Shown: positions 1 through 7,250 of the stretch, piece after piece
Layout: each line of letters starts with the position of its first letter
Position numbering within the stretch: position 1 is the stretch's first letter
Assembly: GCA_903922545.1 (NCBI GenBank)
Contig: CAIXUE010000228.1
Coordinates: 1 to 8,460, forward strand
Direction: 5' to 3'
Origin: an uncultured Alphaproteobacteria bacterium
GTDB taxonomy: Bacteria; Pseudomonadota; Alphaproteobacteria; Micropepsales; Micropepsaceae
DNA: 8,460 bases
Program-made: the position numbers and the translations under genes
The notes under the pieces: generated by a model
The model's database searches: none
The model's input: the letters and a program-made list of their open reading frames with translations, nothing else
What the model was told of the DNA's origin: nothing

Positions 1-178
1 CTCAACGGGCGAGCCGCGCTAGCGACAGCGTAGTGCGCGGCGAAGCCCAGGGCGCTCAGCGGCCGGAGCGAGGTTACCCGAGCGACGAGCCGCGAGCATG
101 GCAGGTCTGATACGGGGCCGAGCCCAGGGTGCGCAGCGGCGCAAGCCGGCGAAAGCGGCGCCGCGCCGCGAGCATCTC
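1..178. repeat. Imperfect direct repeats, period 76-77 bp, running off the left edge
   Basis: GC-rich non-coding stretch downstream of the minus-strand dehydrogenase gene. Exact blocks recur at constant spacing: AGCCCAGGG at 44-52 and 121-129, CAGCGGC at 57-63 and 134-140 (both 77 bp apart), GCCGCGAGCAT at 89-99 and 165-175 (76 bp apart). GAGCCGCG at 11-18 recurs at 87-94 (76 bp apart), which implies a third, partial copy at the window edge. Between blocks the copies diverge strongly. A 10-bp palindrome GCGGCGCCGC lies at 155-164. No gene or convincing terminator is visible. The function is unknown; it could be a dispersed intergenic repeat or a decayed 3' flanking element. Confidence 0.6.
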
Positions 179-194
179 AGTGCTACGCCAAACC

Positions 195-1736
195 TCAGTT
201 GTTCACCGGCACCAACCGCACCACCATGCCCGGCGATGCCGCGGCGGTGGACATGGTCGCGCCGGTGGAATTCTGCAGGATCACGTAGAGCAATCCATCC
301 GGTCCCATGATGACTTCACGGGTGCGGCCATATTCGTCCCACAATATTTCCTGATGCACGATCTTGCGGCCGGAAATTTCATAGCGGAACAGTTTCTGGC
401 CCACCAGCGCGGCCAGGAAGAGATTGCCCTTCCAGCCGGAATATTTGTTGCCGGTGTTGAAGACGATGCCGCTGGGTCCGATGGAGGGCGAATAGTAAGT
501 GATGGGATCGTCCATGCCGGCCTGGTGCTGCAGGCTGATGCCTGGCTGCAAGCCCATCGAAACCACGCCCCAGCCGTAATTATGGCCTTTCTCGATGATG
601 TTGATTTCATCGCCGCCGGTGGGGCCATGCTCGCTTTCCCACAGAATGCCGGTGGCCGGATCATAGGAAAGCCCTTCGGGATTGCGGTGGCCATAGGACC
701 AGATGCTGGCAATGGCGCCCGGCGTTTTCACAAAGGGATTGTCGGCGGGAATTGTGCCGTCTTCATTGACGCGGTGGATCTTGCCCAAGGGCGTGTCCAG
801 CTTTTGCGCATTGTTCATGTCGCCGCGCTCGCCCATGGTGAAGAAAAGATGGCCTTTGCCGTCAAACAGAAAGCGCGAGCCGTAATGGATTACGCTGGGG
901 GTATAAAGCGCATCGGGCGCCTTGAAGATGTCCTGCTGGTCGGTCCATTCACCCCGCGCATTGATATGGCCGCGTATGATGCGGGTCATGGAGGGCGGCA
1001 GTGACGCGCCATTGGCGAGCGGGCCGGGGCCCGGTATTACGCCTTTGTAGCCCGGCACAATTTCCGAATAAGAAAGATAGACCCAGCCATTACTTTTGTA
1101 GTTAGGGCTGACGGCGATATCGAAGAAACCGCCATCCTGGCGCACCCAGGCGGCAGGCGTGTTCTTGACCGGATCTGGTTCCAGCTTGCCATTGGCGTCC
1201 ACGATGCGGATATGGCCGGTGCGTTCGGTCACCAGGATGCGGCCATCCGGCAGGAAAGCTTCGCCCCAGGGCGTGTCGATGCCCGAAGCCACCACTTCGA
1301 TTTTGAAAGTCTGTTTCTCGCTTTTGATCACCTTGTTGGTGGGATCAGGAACAAAATCGGGATGGCTCGCCAGCGTGCCGCCGCGAATACGGAAATAAGC
1401 CAGGAGGCGGCCGATCTGCGCATCATCCAGCTTGCCCTGGAAGCTGGGCATGTCACTGGCGGCAATACCGGTCAGGATGGTCTGGCGCAGTTCGGCGTCG
1501 CTGCGTTCGGCCAGCAGCCCTTGTGCGAACAGGCTGGGGCCGCGGCCGCCGGCCAGATCGTTGCCATGACAGCCCTGGCAATTCTTGGCGAAAATATCGG
1601 GGGCGTCATTCATGCCGCCAGTGGCGCCATTGGGCACGCCCAAAGGGCCCAAAGCAGGGGTCTGTTGCGCCAGCACGCCGCCCGTGGCGGCGGCAAAAAG
1701 GCAAACCAGTGAAATAGCGGCTATGTGTTTGGCCAT
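195..1736 (-). CDS. Periplasmic cytochrome c / PQQ-dependent glucose-sorbosone dehydrogenase fusion
   Basis: 513 aa. It probably oxidises a sugar or other alcohol in the periplasm with PQQ and passes electrons to its own heme. Residues 1-23 form a signal peptide (hydrophobic core, cleavage after VLA). A small cytochrome c domain follows: CQGCH at 53-57 binds heme c and M96 (SDMPSF) is the likely distal ligand. From about residue 140 comes a six-bladed GSDH-type propeller. H284 (HYGSR) aligns by eye with the catalytic His of soluble glucose dehydrogenase, GERGD starts at 302, and GHRNPEG (349-355) carries the Arg-Asn pair. WESEHGPTGGDEIN (366-379) and NYGWG (386-390) match the same family. The start has a good Shine-Dalgarno, AAGGGGAG, just upstream. 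It lies 28 nt downstream of the secreted-protein gene at 1765-2553 and is probably co-transcribed. The domain assignment is secure; the substrate and PQQ dependence are inferred from family. Confidence 0.9.
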   Translation of the reverse strand: MAKHIAAISLVCLFAAATGGVLAQQTPALGPLGVPNGATGGMNDAPDIFAKNCQGCHGNDLAGGRGPSLFAQGLLAERSDAELRQTILTGIAASDMPSFQGKLDDAQIGRLLAYFRIRGGTLASHPDFVPDPTNKVIKSEKQTFKIEVVASGIDTPWGEAFLPDGRILVTERTGHIRIVDANGKLEPDPVKNTPAAWVRQDGGFFDIAVSPNYKSNGWVYLSYSEIVPGYKGVIPGPGPLANGASLPPSMTRIIRGHINARGEWTDQQDIFKAPDALYTPSVIHYGSRFLFDGKGHLFFTMGERGDMNNAQKLDTPLGKIHRVNEDGTIPADNPFVKTPGAIASIWSYGHRNPEGLSYDPATGILWESEHGPTGGDEINIIEKGHNYGWGVVSMGLQPGISLQHQAGMDDPITYYSPSIGPSGIVFNTGNKYSGWKGNLFLAALVGQKLFRYEISGRKIVHQEILWDEYGRTREVIMGPDGLLYVILQNSTGATMSTAAASPGMVVRLVPVNN

Positions 1737-1764
1737 GGCGTGCTCCCCTTGCTTTTTTCTGTTT

Positions 1765-2553
1765 TTAGTTTGCGCTCACAATCCGCGAATAGGTGGGCTG
1801 CGAATCCCAGCTTAAAGGTTTTTCGCTGCCGTCGAACAGGGCCGCATATTTCCCGCCGCCCGCTTTCAGTGAAAATTCCTTCACCCGATCCGGCGGGTTG
1901 GTGGTGACGTTGCGGGTGATGTCCGTGGTCTGCACCGTTTTTGATGTCTGATATTGGGCCGGGTCGGCAGGATTGTAAAATTTTGTTTCGCCGCCGCCTT
2001 GGCCGGCGGGCCCGTGGACATATTTCAGATGCAGCTGGAAATGCTCGCCGCCCGGGGCCTGGAAATTCCAGTCATCGGTGGACGTGACCACGCCGCCGGC
2101 CGCCGAAGCGCTTCGGCTCATGGTGACGCTGGAGGCAGTGAGATAAACGCCATAGCCATCGGGCACGGCGCTGTCTTCGCTGATGCCGCCCAGGATCATC
2201 TGGCCGATATTGCCGTTTGCGTCCTTGACCGGCGCCGCCAGCATGGCGATGCGGTTGACGCCTTTGCCCAAGACCTTGTTGTCGGGCCCCACAATATTCT
2301 GGACGTCAACGAAGATCAGGCGAAGATTGGCGTCCTTGGCCGCGCCTTGTGTGGCTGCGTTGGAAACCCACCCCGCCGGCAGCATCTTGGCCAGCGCCGC
2401 ATCATTCACATGCAGGTCGAGCTGGAAGCGGTATTCCAACGACTGTTCCAGAATATTTCCGGCGGGCGCGGGCGGCGCGGTTTGCGCCAGGCCCACGACC
2501 GGCAGCGCGATCGGCAACATGCTTAAAATCGTGGCGTGAAAAATCCTGCGCAT
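1765..2553 (-). CDS. Secreted protein of unknown function
   Basis: 262 aa. I do not recognise the family with confidence. Residues 1-23 look like a signal peptide: basic MRR, hydrophobic core, GLA cleavage site before QT. The mature part has no transmembrane segment and no cysteine, so it binds no heme c. It appears rich in beta strands. Notable stretches are LEQSLEYRFQLDLHV (35-49), KMLPAGW (56-62), NLRLIFVDVQNI (76-87), GYGVYLTA (133-140) and FQLHLKYVHG (172-181), ending in SRIVSAN. The LPAGW motif followed by a beta-rich body faintly recalls acetoacetate-decarboxylase-like (DUF2071-type) barrels, which is a guess. The ATG at 2553 is chosen because a GGGGGAAG Shine-Dalgarno and the signal peptide begin there; the frame stays open much further upstream but only as antisense of ntrY. 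It is the first gene of the minus cassette and may serve the dehydrogenase behind it. Confidence 0.8.
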   Translation of the reverse strand: MRRIFHATILSMLPIALPVVGLAQTAPPAPAGNILEQSLEYRFQLDLHVNDAALAKMLPAGWVSNAATQGAAKDANLRLIFVDVQNIVGPDNKVLGKGVNRIAMLAAPVKDANGNIGQMILGGISEDSAVPDGYGVYLTASSVTMSRSASAAGGVVTSTDDWNFQAPGGEHFQLHLKYVHGPAGQGGGETKFYNPADPAQYQTSKTVQTTDITRNVTTNPPDRVKEFSLKAGGGKYAALFDGSEKPLSWDSQPTYSRIVSAN

Positions 2554-2583
2554 CGTCTTCCCCCCGTCCGTGCAGCCTTCCGG

Positions 2584-2589
2584 AGTATA
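2584..2589 (-). promoter_or_regulatory. Candidate -10 box for the minus-strand cassette
   Basis: On the minus strand the sequence reads GGCTATACTCC, giving TATACT, five of six matches to TATAAT. It also resembles the alphaproteobacterial GCTANAWC -10. It would start transcription about 24 nt before the ATG at 2553, leaving room for the GGGGGAAG ribosome site. No good -35 hexamer lies 16-18 nt upstream, so the call rests on one box. Confidence 0.3.
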
Positions 2590-2675
2590 GCCTGACCAGG
2601 CCCGGTAGGCGCGATCCCGGCCGATTTGTAGGCAAGGCTTGGAAAATCCTGTTGTAGAATTACACCGCTGTATTC

Positions 2676-2703
2676 TTGCAACAGCCTGTGTTGTGGCTAA
2701 ACT
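2676..2703 (+). promoter_or_regulatory. Candidate housekeeping (sigma-70-type) promoter for ntrY
   Basis: TTGCAAC (2676-2682) and GCTAAACT (2696-2703) are 13 nt apart. This resembles the Caulobacter-type pattern TTGACGS, 10-14 nt, GCTANAWC, with six of eight matches in the -10 element. Read as E. coli hexamers, TTGCAA and TAAACT are each four of six with a 16-nt spacer. It overlaps the sigma-54 candidate, so at most one may be real. Confidence 0.3.
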
Positions 2704-2709
2704 GTTGCA
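2694..2709 (+). promoter_or_regulatory. Candidate sigma-54 -24/-12 promoter upstream of ntrY
   Basis: TGGCTAAACTGTTGCA matches the sigma-54 consensus TGGCACG-N4-TTGCA at the invariant parts: TGGC, then exactly 7 nt, then TTGCA. The -24 GG and -12 GC have the required spacing, but the usual ACG after TGGC is missing. Transcription would begin near 2720, about 77 nt before the ATG of ntrY. Nitrogen-linked genes are often sigma-54 targets, which makes it plausible, but a single match of this quality can occur by chance. Confidence 0.35.
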
Positions 2710-2783
2710 ATCCTGCACGGCAACCCCGGGAATCACGGTTTGGCATTGATACCTCAACGGTACGGACGAAGCTGGGCTGTCTC

Positions 2784-2789
2784 GGGGGG
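2784..2789 (+). promoter_or_regulatory. Ribosome-binding site supporting the ntrY ATG start
   Basis: GGGGGG ends 7 nt before the ATG at 2797. This favours that start over the in-frame TTG at 2740, which has only a GGG about 9 nt upstream. The TTG would add 19 residues before the first membrane segment. Confidence 0.45.
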
Positions 2790-2796
2790 CATCTCC

Positions 2797-4986
2797 ATGC
2801 CTTCGCGGCTGGCGCTGGGCGTCGCTGTTCTGGCGGTGGCGTCCTGCTCGGCGACTTATGCCGTCATCACGGGGCTGACGCCTTATTCCCCGGGGGCCAA
2901 TGGGCTTCTGATCCTGCTGCTTGTCAATCTTGGCCTGGGCCTGATGCTGGCGGCGCTGATCGGCTGGCGGCTGGTGCGCCTGCGGGGCGAACGCAAATCC
3001 GGCCGGGCCGGCGCCCGGCTGCATGTGCGGCTGGTGACCTGGTTCAGCATCATCGCCGTGGTGCCCGCCATTCTGGTGGCGGTGTTCGCCTCGGTGACCC
3101 TGAACCTTGGTCTGGACGCGATGTTCACCGGCCAGGTGCAAGGCGCGCTCAGCAACGCGGTCAATGTCGCCCACCAATATATGGTCGAACAGGTCAGCGG
3201 TTTGACCCAGGACGCCGGCACCATCGCCGATGGCATTCAGCGCGACGGCGAACTCTTTGCCGACAACAAGGTGCAGGTTGACCTGATGGTCAAGAAACTG
3301 GCCGACATGACCCGCGACCGCGGGCTGGCCGGATCGTTCCTGCTGGATTCCCACGGCAAGGAATTGGCCGCCGCCTCCAAGATTCCCTATGCGCGGGTAC
3401 CACATCCCAGCACCAGCGACTTTTCCTATGCCCGTTCGGTGGGTCCGGTGATTGACGGCAATCCCGATACCGGAATCGTGGATGCGTTGATCCGCCTGCC
3501 GGCGCTGAATGACGCCTATCTGATGGTGGTGCGCAAGGCCGATCCCAAAGTGTTTGCCTATTCCTTGCGAACCCGCGCGGCGTCGGCGGAATATAACCGC
3601 CTCAATGATAACCGCCTGGCGGTGCAGCTTGTCTTCGCGGCGCTCTATGCCGTGGTGTCGCTGGTCATTCTTCTGGCCGCCATCTGGTCGGGTCTGTGGG
3701 CCGCCAACCGCCTGATCAAGCCGATTTCCAGCCTGATTGGCGCGGCCGAGCGGGTTTCGGAAGGCGATCTGTCCGCCCAGGTGCGGGTAGACCGCGATGA
3801 TGACGAGCTTGGTACGTTGGGCCTGGCCTTCAACCGCATGACCGGGCAGTTGGGCGCCCAGCGCGATGATTTGGTCGCCGCCAACCGGCAGATTGATGAA
3901 CGCCGCCGTTTTACCGAGACCGTGCTGTCGGGCGTCAGCGCCGGGGTGATCGGCATCGCCAATGACGGCGAAATCAACATCGTCAACCGCGCCGCGGCGC
4001 GGCTGCTCAATTCCACGCCCGAGGAAATGGAAGGCCGGCATTATTCCGAAACCGTGCCCGAACTGGCGGCGCTGATCCGCAAGGCCATTTCCGAGCCGGT
4101 AGGCCGCGCCAGCGGCGAAGTCATCGTCAAGCGCACCGGCAGCCCGCGTTCGCTGAGTGTGCAAGTATCAAGTGAGCAGGGCGCGCATGGTTTTGTCGCC
4201 ACCTTCGACGACATCACCGACCTGGTTTCGGCCCAGCGCACCGCCGCCTGGGCGGATGTGGCGCGGCGCATCGCCCATGAGATCAAAAATCCGCTGACCC
4301 CGATCCAGCTTTCGGCAGAGCGCCTCAAGCGCAAATACATGGACGAGATTTCCACCGATCCGGATATTTTCCGCCAGTGCATCGACACTATTGTCCGTCA
4401 GGTGGGCGATATCGGCCGCATGGTGGATGAATTCTCGTCCTTTGCGCGTATGCCGACCCCGGTGATGCGGCGCGAGAACGCCCAGGAACTGTTGCAGCAG
4501 GCTGTCTTCCTGCAACGCGTCGGCCATCCGGATATCGTCTTTGACACCAAGTCGCCGCCCGAGCCGGTGCATTTTGAAGGCGATGGGCGGCTGATCGCCC
4601 AGGCGCTGACTAATGTGCTGAAGAATGCGGGCGAGGGGATCGCCGCGCGGCTTGCCAAGGGTGATGACGCGCCGGGAAAAATCCATGTCGTGCTGGAGCC
4701 AAACGGAAAAACCCTGGCGTTCCGCATCACCGACAATGGTGTGGGCCTGCCGCCGGAACATCGCCACCGGCTGACCGAGCCTTATGTCACCACCCGTGCC
4801 AAGGGCACCGGGCTGGGCTTGGCGATTGTGCGCAAGATCATGGAAGACCATGGCGGCGAAATAACTTTGGGCGATGCGAGCGAAGGAGAGGGCGCGGCGG
4901 TGACGCTGACGTTCCCGTTCTCGCAGAAGACCCAGCGGCAAAAAGGAATGGAAGATGAGCAAAAACGGATCGCTGATCGCGTCTGA
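2797..4986 (+). CDS. ntrY: Nitrogen regulation sensor histidine kinase NtrY
   Basis: 729 aa from the ATG, about normal for NtrY. It is an inner-membrane sensor kinase that phosphorylates NtrX. Membrane segments lie at about 4-27, 36-60 and 78-104; an extracytoplasmic domain spans about 105-274; a fourth segment is at about 275-303. HAMP follows (about 303-355), then a PAS domain (about 370-475). The HisKA box DVARRIAHEIKNPLTPIQLS puts the phosphorylated His at 494. The ATPase has an N box (N606, N610), DNGVG at 646-650 and GTGLGLA at 670-676. All catalytic motifs are intact. An in-frame TTG at 2740 would give 748 aa; the ATG is preferred for its GGGGGG ribosome site. ntrX overlaps its last 32 nt. 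ntrB/ntrC, often just upstream in relatives, are absent here; the upstream genes are divergent. Confidence 0.95.
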   Translation: MPSRLALGVAVLAVASCSATYAVITGLTPYSPGANGLLILLLVNLGLGLMLAALIGWRLVRLRGERKSGRAGARLHVRLVTWFSIIAVVPAILVAVFASVTLNLGLDAMFTGQVQGALSNAVNVAHQYMVEQVSGLTQDAGTIADGIQRDGELFADNKVQVDLMVKKLADMTRDRGLAGSFLLDSHGKELAAASKIPYARVPHPSTSDFSYARSVGPVIDGNPDTGIVDALIRLPALNDAYLMVVRKADPKVFAYSLRTRAASAEYNRLNDNRLAVQLVFAALYAVVSLVILLAAIWSGLWAANRLIKPISSLIGAAERVSEGDLSAQVRVDRDDDELGTLGLAFNRMTGQLGAQRDDLVAANRQIDERRRFTETVLSGVSAGVIGIANDGEINIVNRAAARLLNSTPEEMEGRHYSETVPELAALIRKAISEPVGRASGEVIVKRTGSPRSLSVQVSSEQGAHGFVATFDDITDLVSAQRTAAWADVARRIAHEIKNPLTPIQLSAERLKRKYMDEISTDPDIFRQCIDTIVRQVGDIGRMVDEFSSFARMPTPVMRRENAQELLQQAVFLQRVGHPDIVFDTKSPPEPVHFEGDGRLIAQALTNVLKNAGEGIAARLAKGDDAPGKIHVVLEPNGKTLAFRITDNGVGLPPEHRHRLTEPYVTTRAKGTGLGLAIVRKIMEDHGGEITLGDASEGEGAAVTLTFPFSQKTQRQKGMEDEQKRIADRV

Positions 4987-6358
4987 AGTCCTGGTGGTGG
5001 ACGATGAAGTGGATATCCGGGACCTGATCTCGGGCATCCTCAGCGATGAGGGCTATGAAACGCGCGTCGCCGGTGACAGCGAATCCGCGCTTGCGGCGGT
5101 GCGCGCCCGCCGGCCCGCGCTTGTCGTGCTGGATATCTGGCTGCAGGGCTCCAAGCTGGACGGCATACAGGTACTGGATGTTCTCAAGCGCGAACAACCC
5201 GACCTGCCGATCGTGATGATCTCCGGCCATGGCACGATTGAAACTGCTGTCGCTTCGATCAAGAAGGGCGCTTACGATTTTGTCGAAAAGCCGTTCAAGG
5301 CCGACCGGCTGCTGCATGTGGTGGAGCGGGCGCTGGAAGCCGCACGCCTCAAGCGCGAAGTGCAGGAATTGAAATTGAAGGCCGGCGATGAGGGCGAACT
5401 GGTAGGCATGTCGTCCTCCATCGCCCAGTTGCGGGTGCTGGTGGACAAGATTGCGCCCACCAACAGCCGGGTGCTGATTTCCGGACCCGCCGGTTCGGGC
5501 AAGGAAGTGGCGGCGCGGCTGATCCATGCCCGCTCGCGCCGTGCCGGAAATGCTTTTGTCGCCATCAATTGCGCCACCATGGATCCCGACCGGATCGAGG
5601 CGGAATTGTTCGGTGTGGAAAATGGCGAAGGCCCGCGCAAGACCGGATTGTTCGAGTTGGCGCATAACGGCACGCTGTATCTGGACGAAGTCTCTGACAT
5701 GCCGCTGGAGACGCAAGGCAAGATCTTGCGGGTGCTGATCGACCAAACCTTTACGCGCATCGGCGGCAGCACAAGGGTACAGGTGGATGCACGGGTGATC
5801 TGTTCGTCCACCCGCGACCTGCGCGTCGAAACCGAAGGCGGGCGTTTCCGCGAAGATCTTTATCACCGCCTGAATGTGGTTCCGGTGCGGATTCCGTCTT
5901 TGGCGGAGCGGCGTGATGACATTCCCCCGTTGATCAGCCATTTCATGAAGCGTTTGTCGGCGGCCGGCGGCCTGCCCATGCGCACCATCGGCGATGACGC
6001 CATGGCGGTGCTGCAGGCCCATAGCTGGCCCGGCAATGTGCGCCAGCTGCGCAATATCGTGGAGCGGCTGTTGATTTTGGCCAGCGACGATGTCACCGAA
6101 GCGGTATCGGCCGATCTGCTGCCCACCGATCTGGGCAACAATGGCGGCTGGAATGGCGGCAAAAGCGGCGATCTGGTGATTTCGCTGCCGCTGCGCGAAG
6201 CGCGCGAAATTTTTGAACGCGATTATCTGGTGGCCCAGATCAACCGCTTTGGCGGCAACATTTCGCGCACCGCCGCTTTTATCGGCATGGAGCGTTCGGC
6301 CCTGCACAGAAAACTGAAATCCCTGGGCGTGGGATCGCAACAGGGATTCAATGCCTGA
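4955..6358 (+). CDS. ntrX: Response regulator NtrX (NtrC-like AAA+ family, no GAFTGA)
   Basis: 467 aa, partner of NtrY. The receiver domain (about 12-125) has the acidic pair D16/D17, phospho-acceptor D60 (VVLDIW), S90 and K112 (EKPF). The AAA+ domain (about 148-375) has a Walker A GPAGSGKE at 177-184, Walker B LYLDEV at 241-246 and the Arg-rich GRFREDLYHRLNV at 297-309. Where sigma-54 activators carry GAFTGA it reads VENGEGPRKTGLFELA, so it probably does not remodel sigma-54 holoenzyme and acts as a direct DNA-binding regulator, as known for alphaproteobacterial NtrX. The C-terminal Fis-type helix-turn-helix is at about 430-458 (NISRTAAFIGMERSALHRKL). The start has AAGGA 7 nt upstream. It overlaps ntrY by 32 nt and dat by 8 nt, implying coupled translation. 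Confidence 0.96.
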   Translation: MSKNGSLIASEVLVVDDEVDIRDLISGILSDEGYETRVAGDSESALAAVRARRPALVVLDIWLQGSKLDGIQVLDVLKREQPDLPIVMISGHGTIETAVASIKKGAYDFVEKPFKADRLLHVVERALEAARLKREVQELKLKAGDEGELVGMSSSIAQLRVLVDKIAPTNSRVLISGPAGSGKEVAARLIHARSRRAGNAFVAINCATMDPDRIEAELFGVENGEGPRKTGLFELAHNGTLYLDEVSDMPLETQGKILRVLIDQTFTRIGGSTRVQVDARVICSSTRDLRVETEGGRFREDLYHRLNVVPVRIPSLAERRDDIPPLISHFMKRLSAAGGLPMRTIGDDAMAVLQAHSWPGNVRQLRNIVERLLILASDDVTEAVSADLLPTDLGNNGGWNGGKSGDLVISLPLREAREIFERDYLVAQINRFGGNISRTAAFIGMERSALHRKLKSLGVGSQQGFNA

Positions 6359-7250
6359 CCTTAAGAAATGGAGCGACACACTCCCGCCCCCGGGGCGCAT
6401 CGCTTACGTCAATGGCCGCTACCTGTCGCATGGCGAGGCCGGCGTGCATGTGGAAGACCGCGGGCTTCAGCTTGGCGATTCCATCTATGAAGTGACCAAT
6501 GTGCTGGGCGGCAAGCCGGTTGATGAAGAAGGCCATCTCAATCGGCTGGAGCGTTCGCTGGGTGAGATCGGCATGGCGATGCCGATGAGCCGCGCCGCCT
6601 TGAAGCTTGTGATGCGCGAGATGGTCGCGCGCAACCGCATCCAGAACGGGCTTTTGTACCTGCAGGTGACGCGCGGCGCCGCACGGCGCGACCATATCCC
6701 GCCCGGCGGCGGCCTTCGTCCCACCCTGATCATGACCATGCGGTCGCAGGATCTGGCGGCGTTCAAGGCGCGGCTGGAAAAAGGCATCGCGGTCGCCAGC
6801 CAGCCTGATCAGCGTTGGGCCCGCCGCGATATCAAGACAGTACAACTTCTGCCCAATCTTTTGGCGCGGCAGGCGGCCAAGGCCAAAGGCGCATTCGAGG
6901 CCTGGCTGGTGGATGCTGATGGATTTGTAACCGAAGGCAGCGCCACCAATGCCTGGATCGTGGACGAGGGCGGCACAGTGGTGACGCGCGATCTTTCCCA
7001 GACGATTTTGCCCGGCGTGACGCGCGGCATCATCCTGGAGGCGATTTGCGAAGCCGGCATGAAGGTGGCGGAACGCAAATTTACCATCGCGGAGGCGCAA
7101 AAAGCCCGCGAAGCCTTTGTCTCCTCGGCGACGGGCGCAGGGGTGCCGGTGGTTGCAATTGACGGCGTCATCATTGGCGACGGTACGCCTGGACCGCTGA
7201 CCCGCCGCATTCATGGGCTTTATGCGCGCAAAGCAGGCATTGAAAGCTAG
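6351..7250 (+). CDS. dat: D-amino acid aminotransferase (class IV PLP enzyme)
   Basis: 299 aa, cytoplasmic. It should exchange amino groups between D-amino acids (typically D-Ala) and 2-oxoglutarate, making D-Glu and pyruvate. Class IV signatures are present: [14 protein letters not shown] (35-48), catalytic lysine K162 in [24 protein letters not shown] (194-200) whose E195 would contact the PLP ring nitrogen, and LPGVTRG (220-226). R113 and H115 in ARRDHIPP match the carboxylate-binding Arg-x-His pair of Bacillus D-amino acid transaminase, favouring Dat over branched-chain aminotransferase or aminodeoxychorismate lyase. The ATG overlaps the ntrX stop by 8 nt, with AGGG a few nt upstream inside ntrX. 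Specificity is inferred from motifs. It links the NtrYX pair to amino-nitrogen or peptidoglycan precursor metabolism. Confidence 0.88.
   Translation: MPDLKKWSDTLPPPGRIAYVNGRYLSHGEAGVHVEDRGLQLGDSIYEVTNVLGGKPVDEEGHLNRLERSLGEIGMAMPMSRAALKLVMREMVARNRIQNGLLYLQVTRGAARRDHIPPGGGLRPTLIMTMRSQDLAAFKARLEKGIAVASQPDQRWARRDIKTVQLLPNLLARQAAKAKGAFEAWLVDADGFVTEGSATNAWIVDEGGTVVTRDLSQTILPGVTRGIILEAICEAGMKVAERKFTIAEAQKAREAFVSSATGAGVPVVAIDGVIIGDGTPGPLTRRIHGLYARKAGIES

Larger units (their letters stand above)
2676..2710. repeat. Perfect 9-bp inverted repeat in the ntrY upstream region
   Basis: TTGCAACAG at 2676-2684 and its exact reverse complement CTGTTGCAA at 2702-2710 are separated by 17 bp. A related half-site, CTGTTGTA, lies at 2649-2656, overlapping a TGTA-N4-TACA dyad at 2653-2664. 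The centre-to-centre distance of the two arms is 26 bp. The arrangement suits an operator bound by a dimer or tetramer between the divergent genes, or an RNA hairpin. The right arm coincides with the possible sigma-54 -12 element. Confidence 0.5.

Noticed and set aside
129..1004. 291-codon plus-strand open frame opposite the dehydrogenase gene
   Set aside because: Antisense shadow; the minus strand encodes a complete signal peptide, heme site and propeller motifs over the same bases.
1765..4164. A minus-strand open frame continuing 537 codons upstream of the secreted-protein start, across ntrY
   Set aside because: The part above 2553 is antisense to intact ntrY, has low-complexity His/Gln/Arg/Gly-rich composition and no family features. 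The signal peptide and ribosome site mark 2553 as the real start.
4838..6400. 520-codon minus-strand open frame opposite ntrX
   Set aside because: It mirrors GC-rich codon use of ntrX, has no ribosome site or recognisable domain, and ntrX is fully conserved in the other strand.
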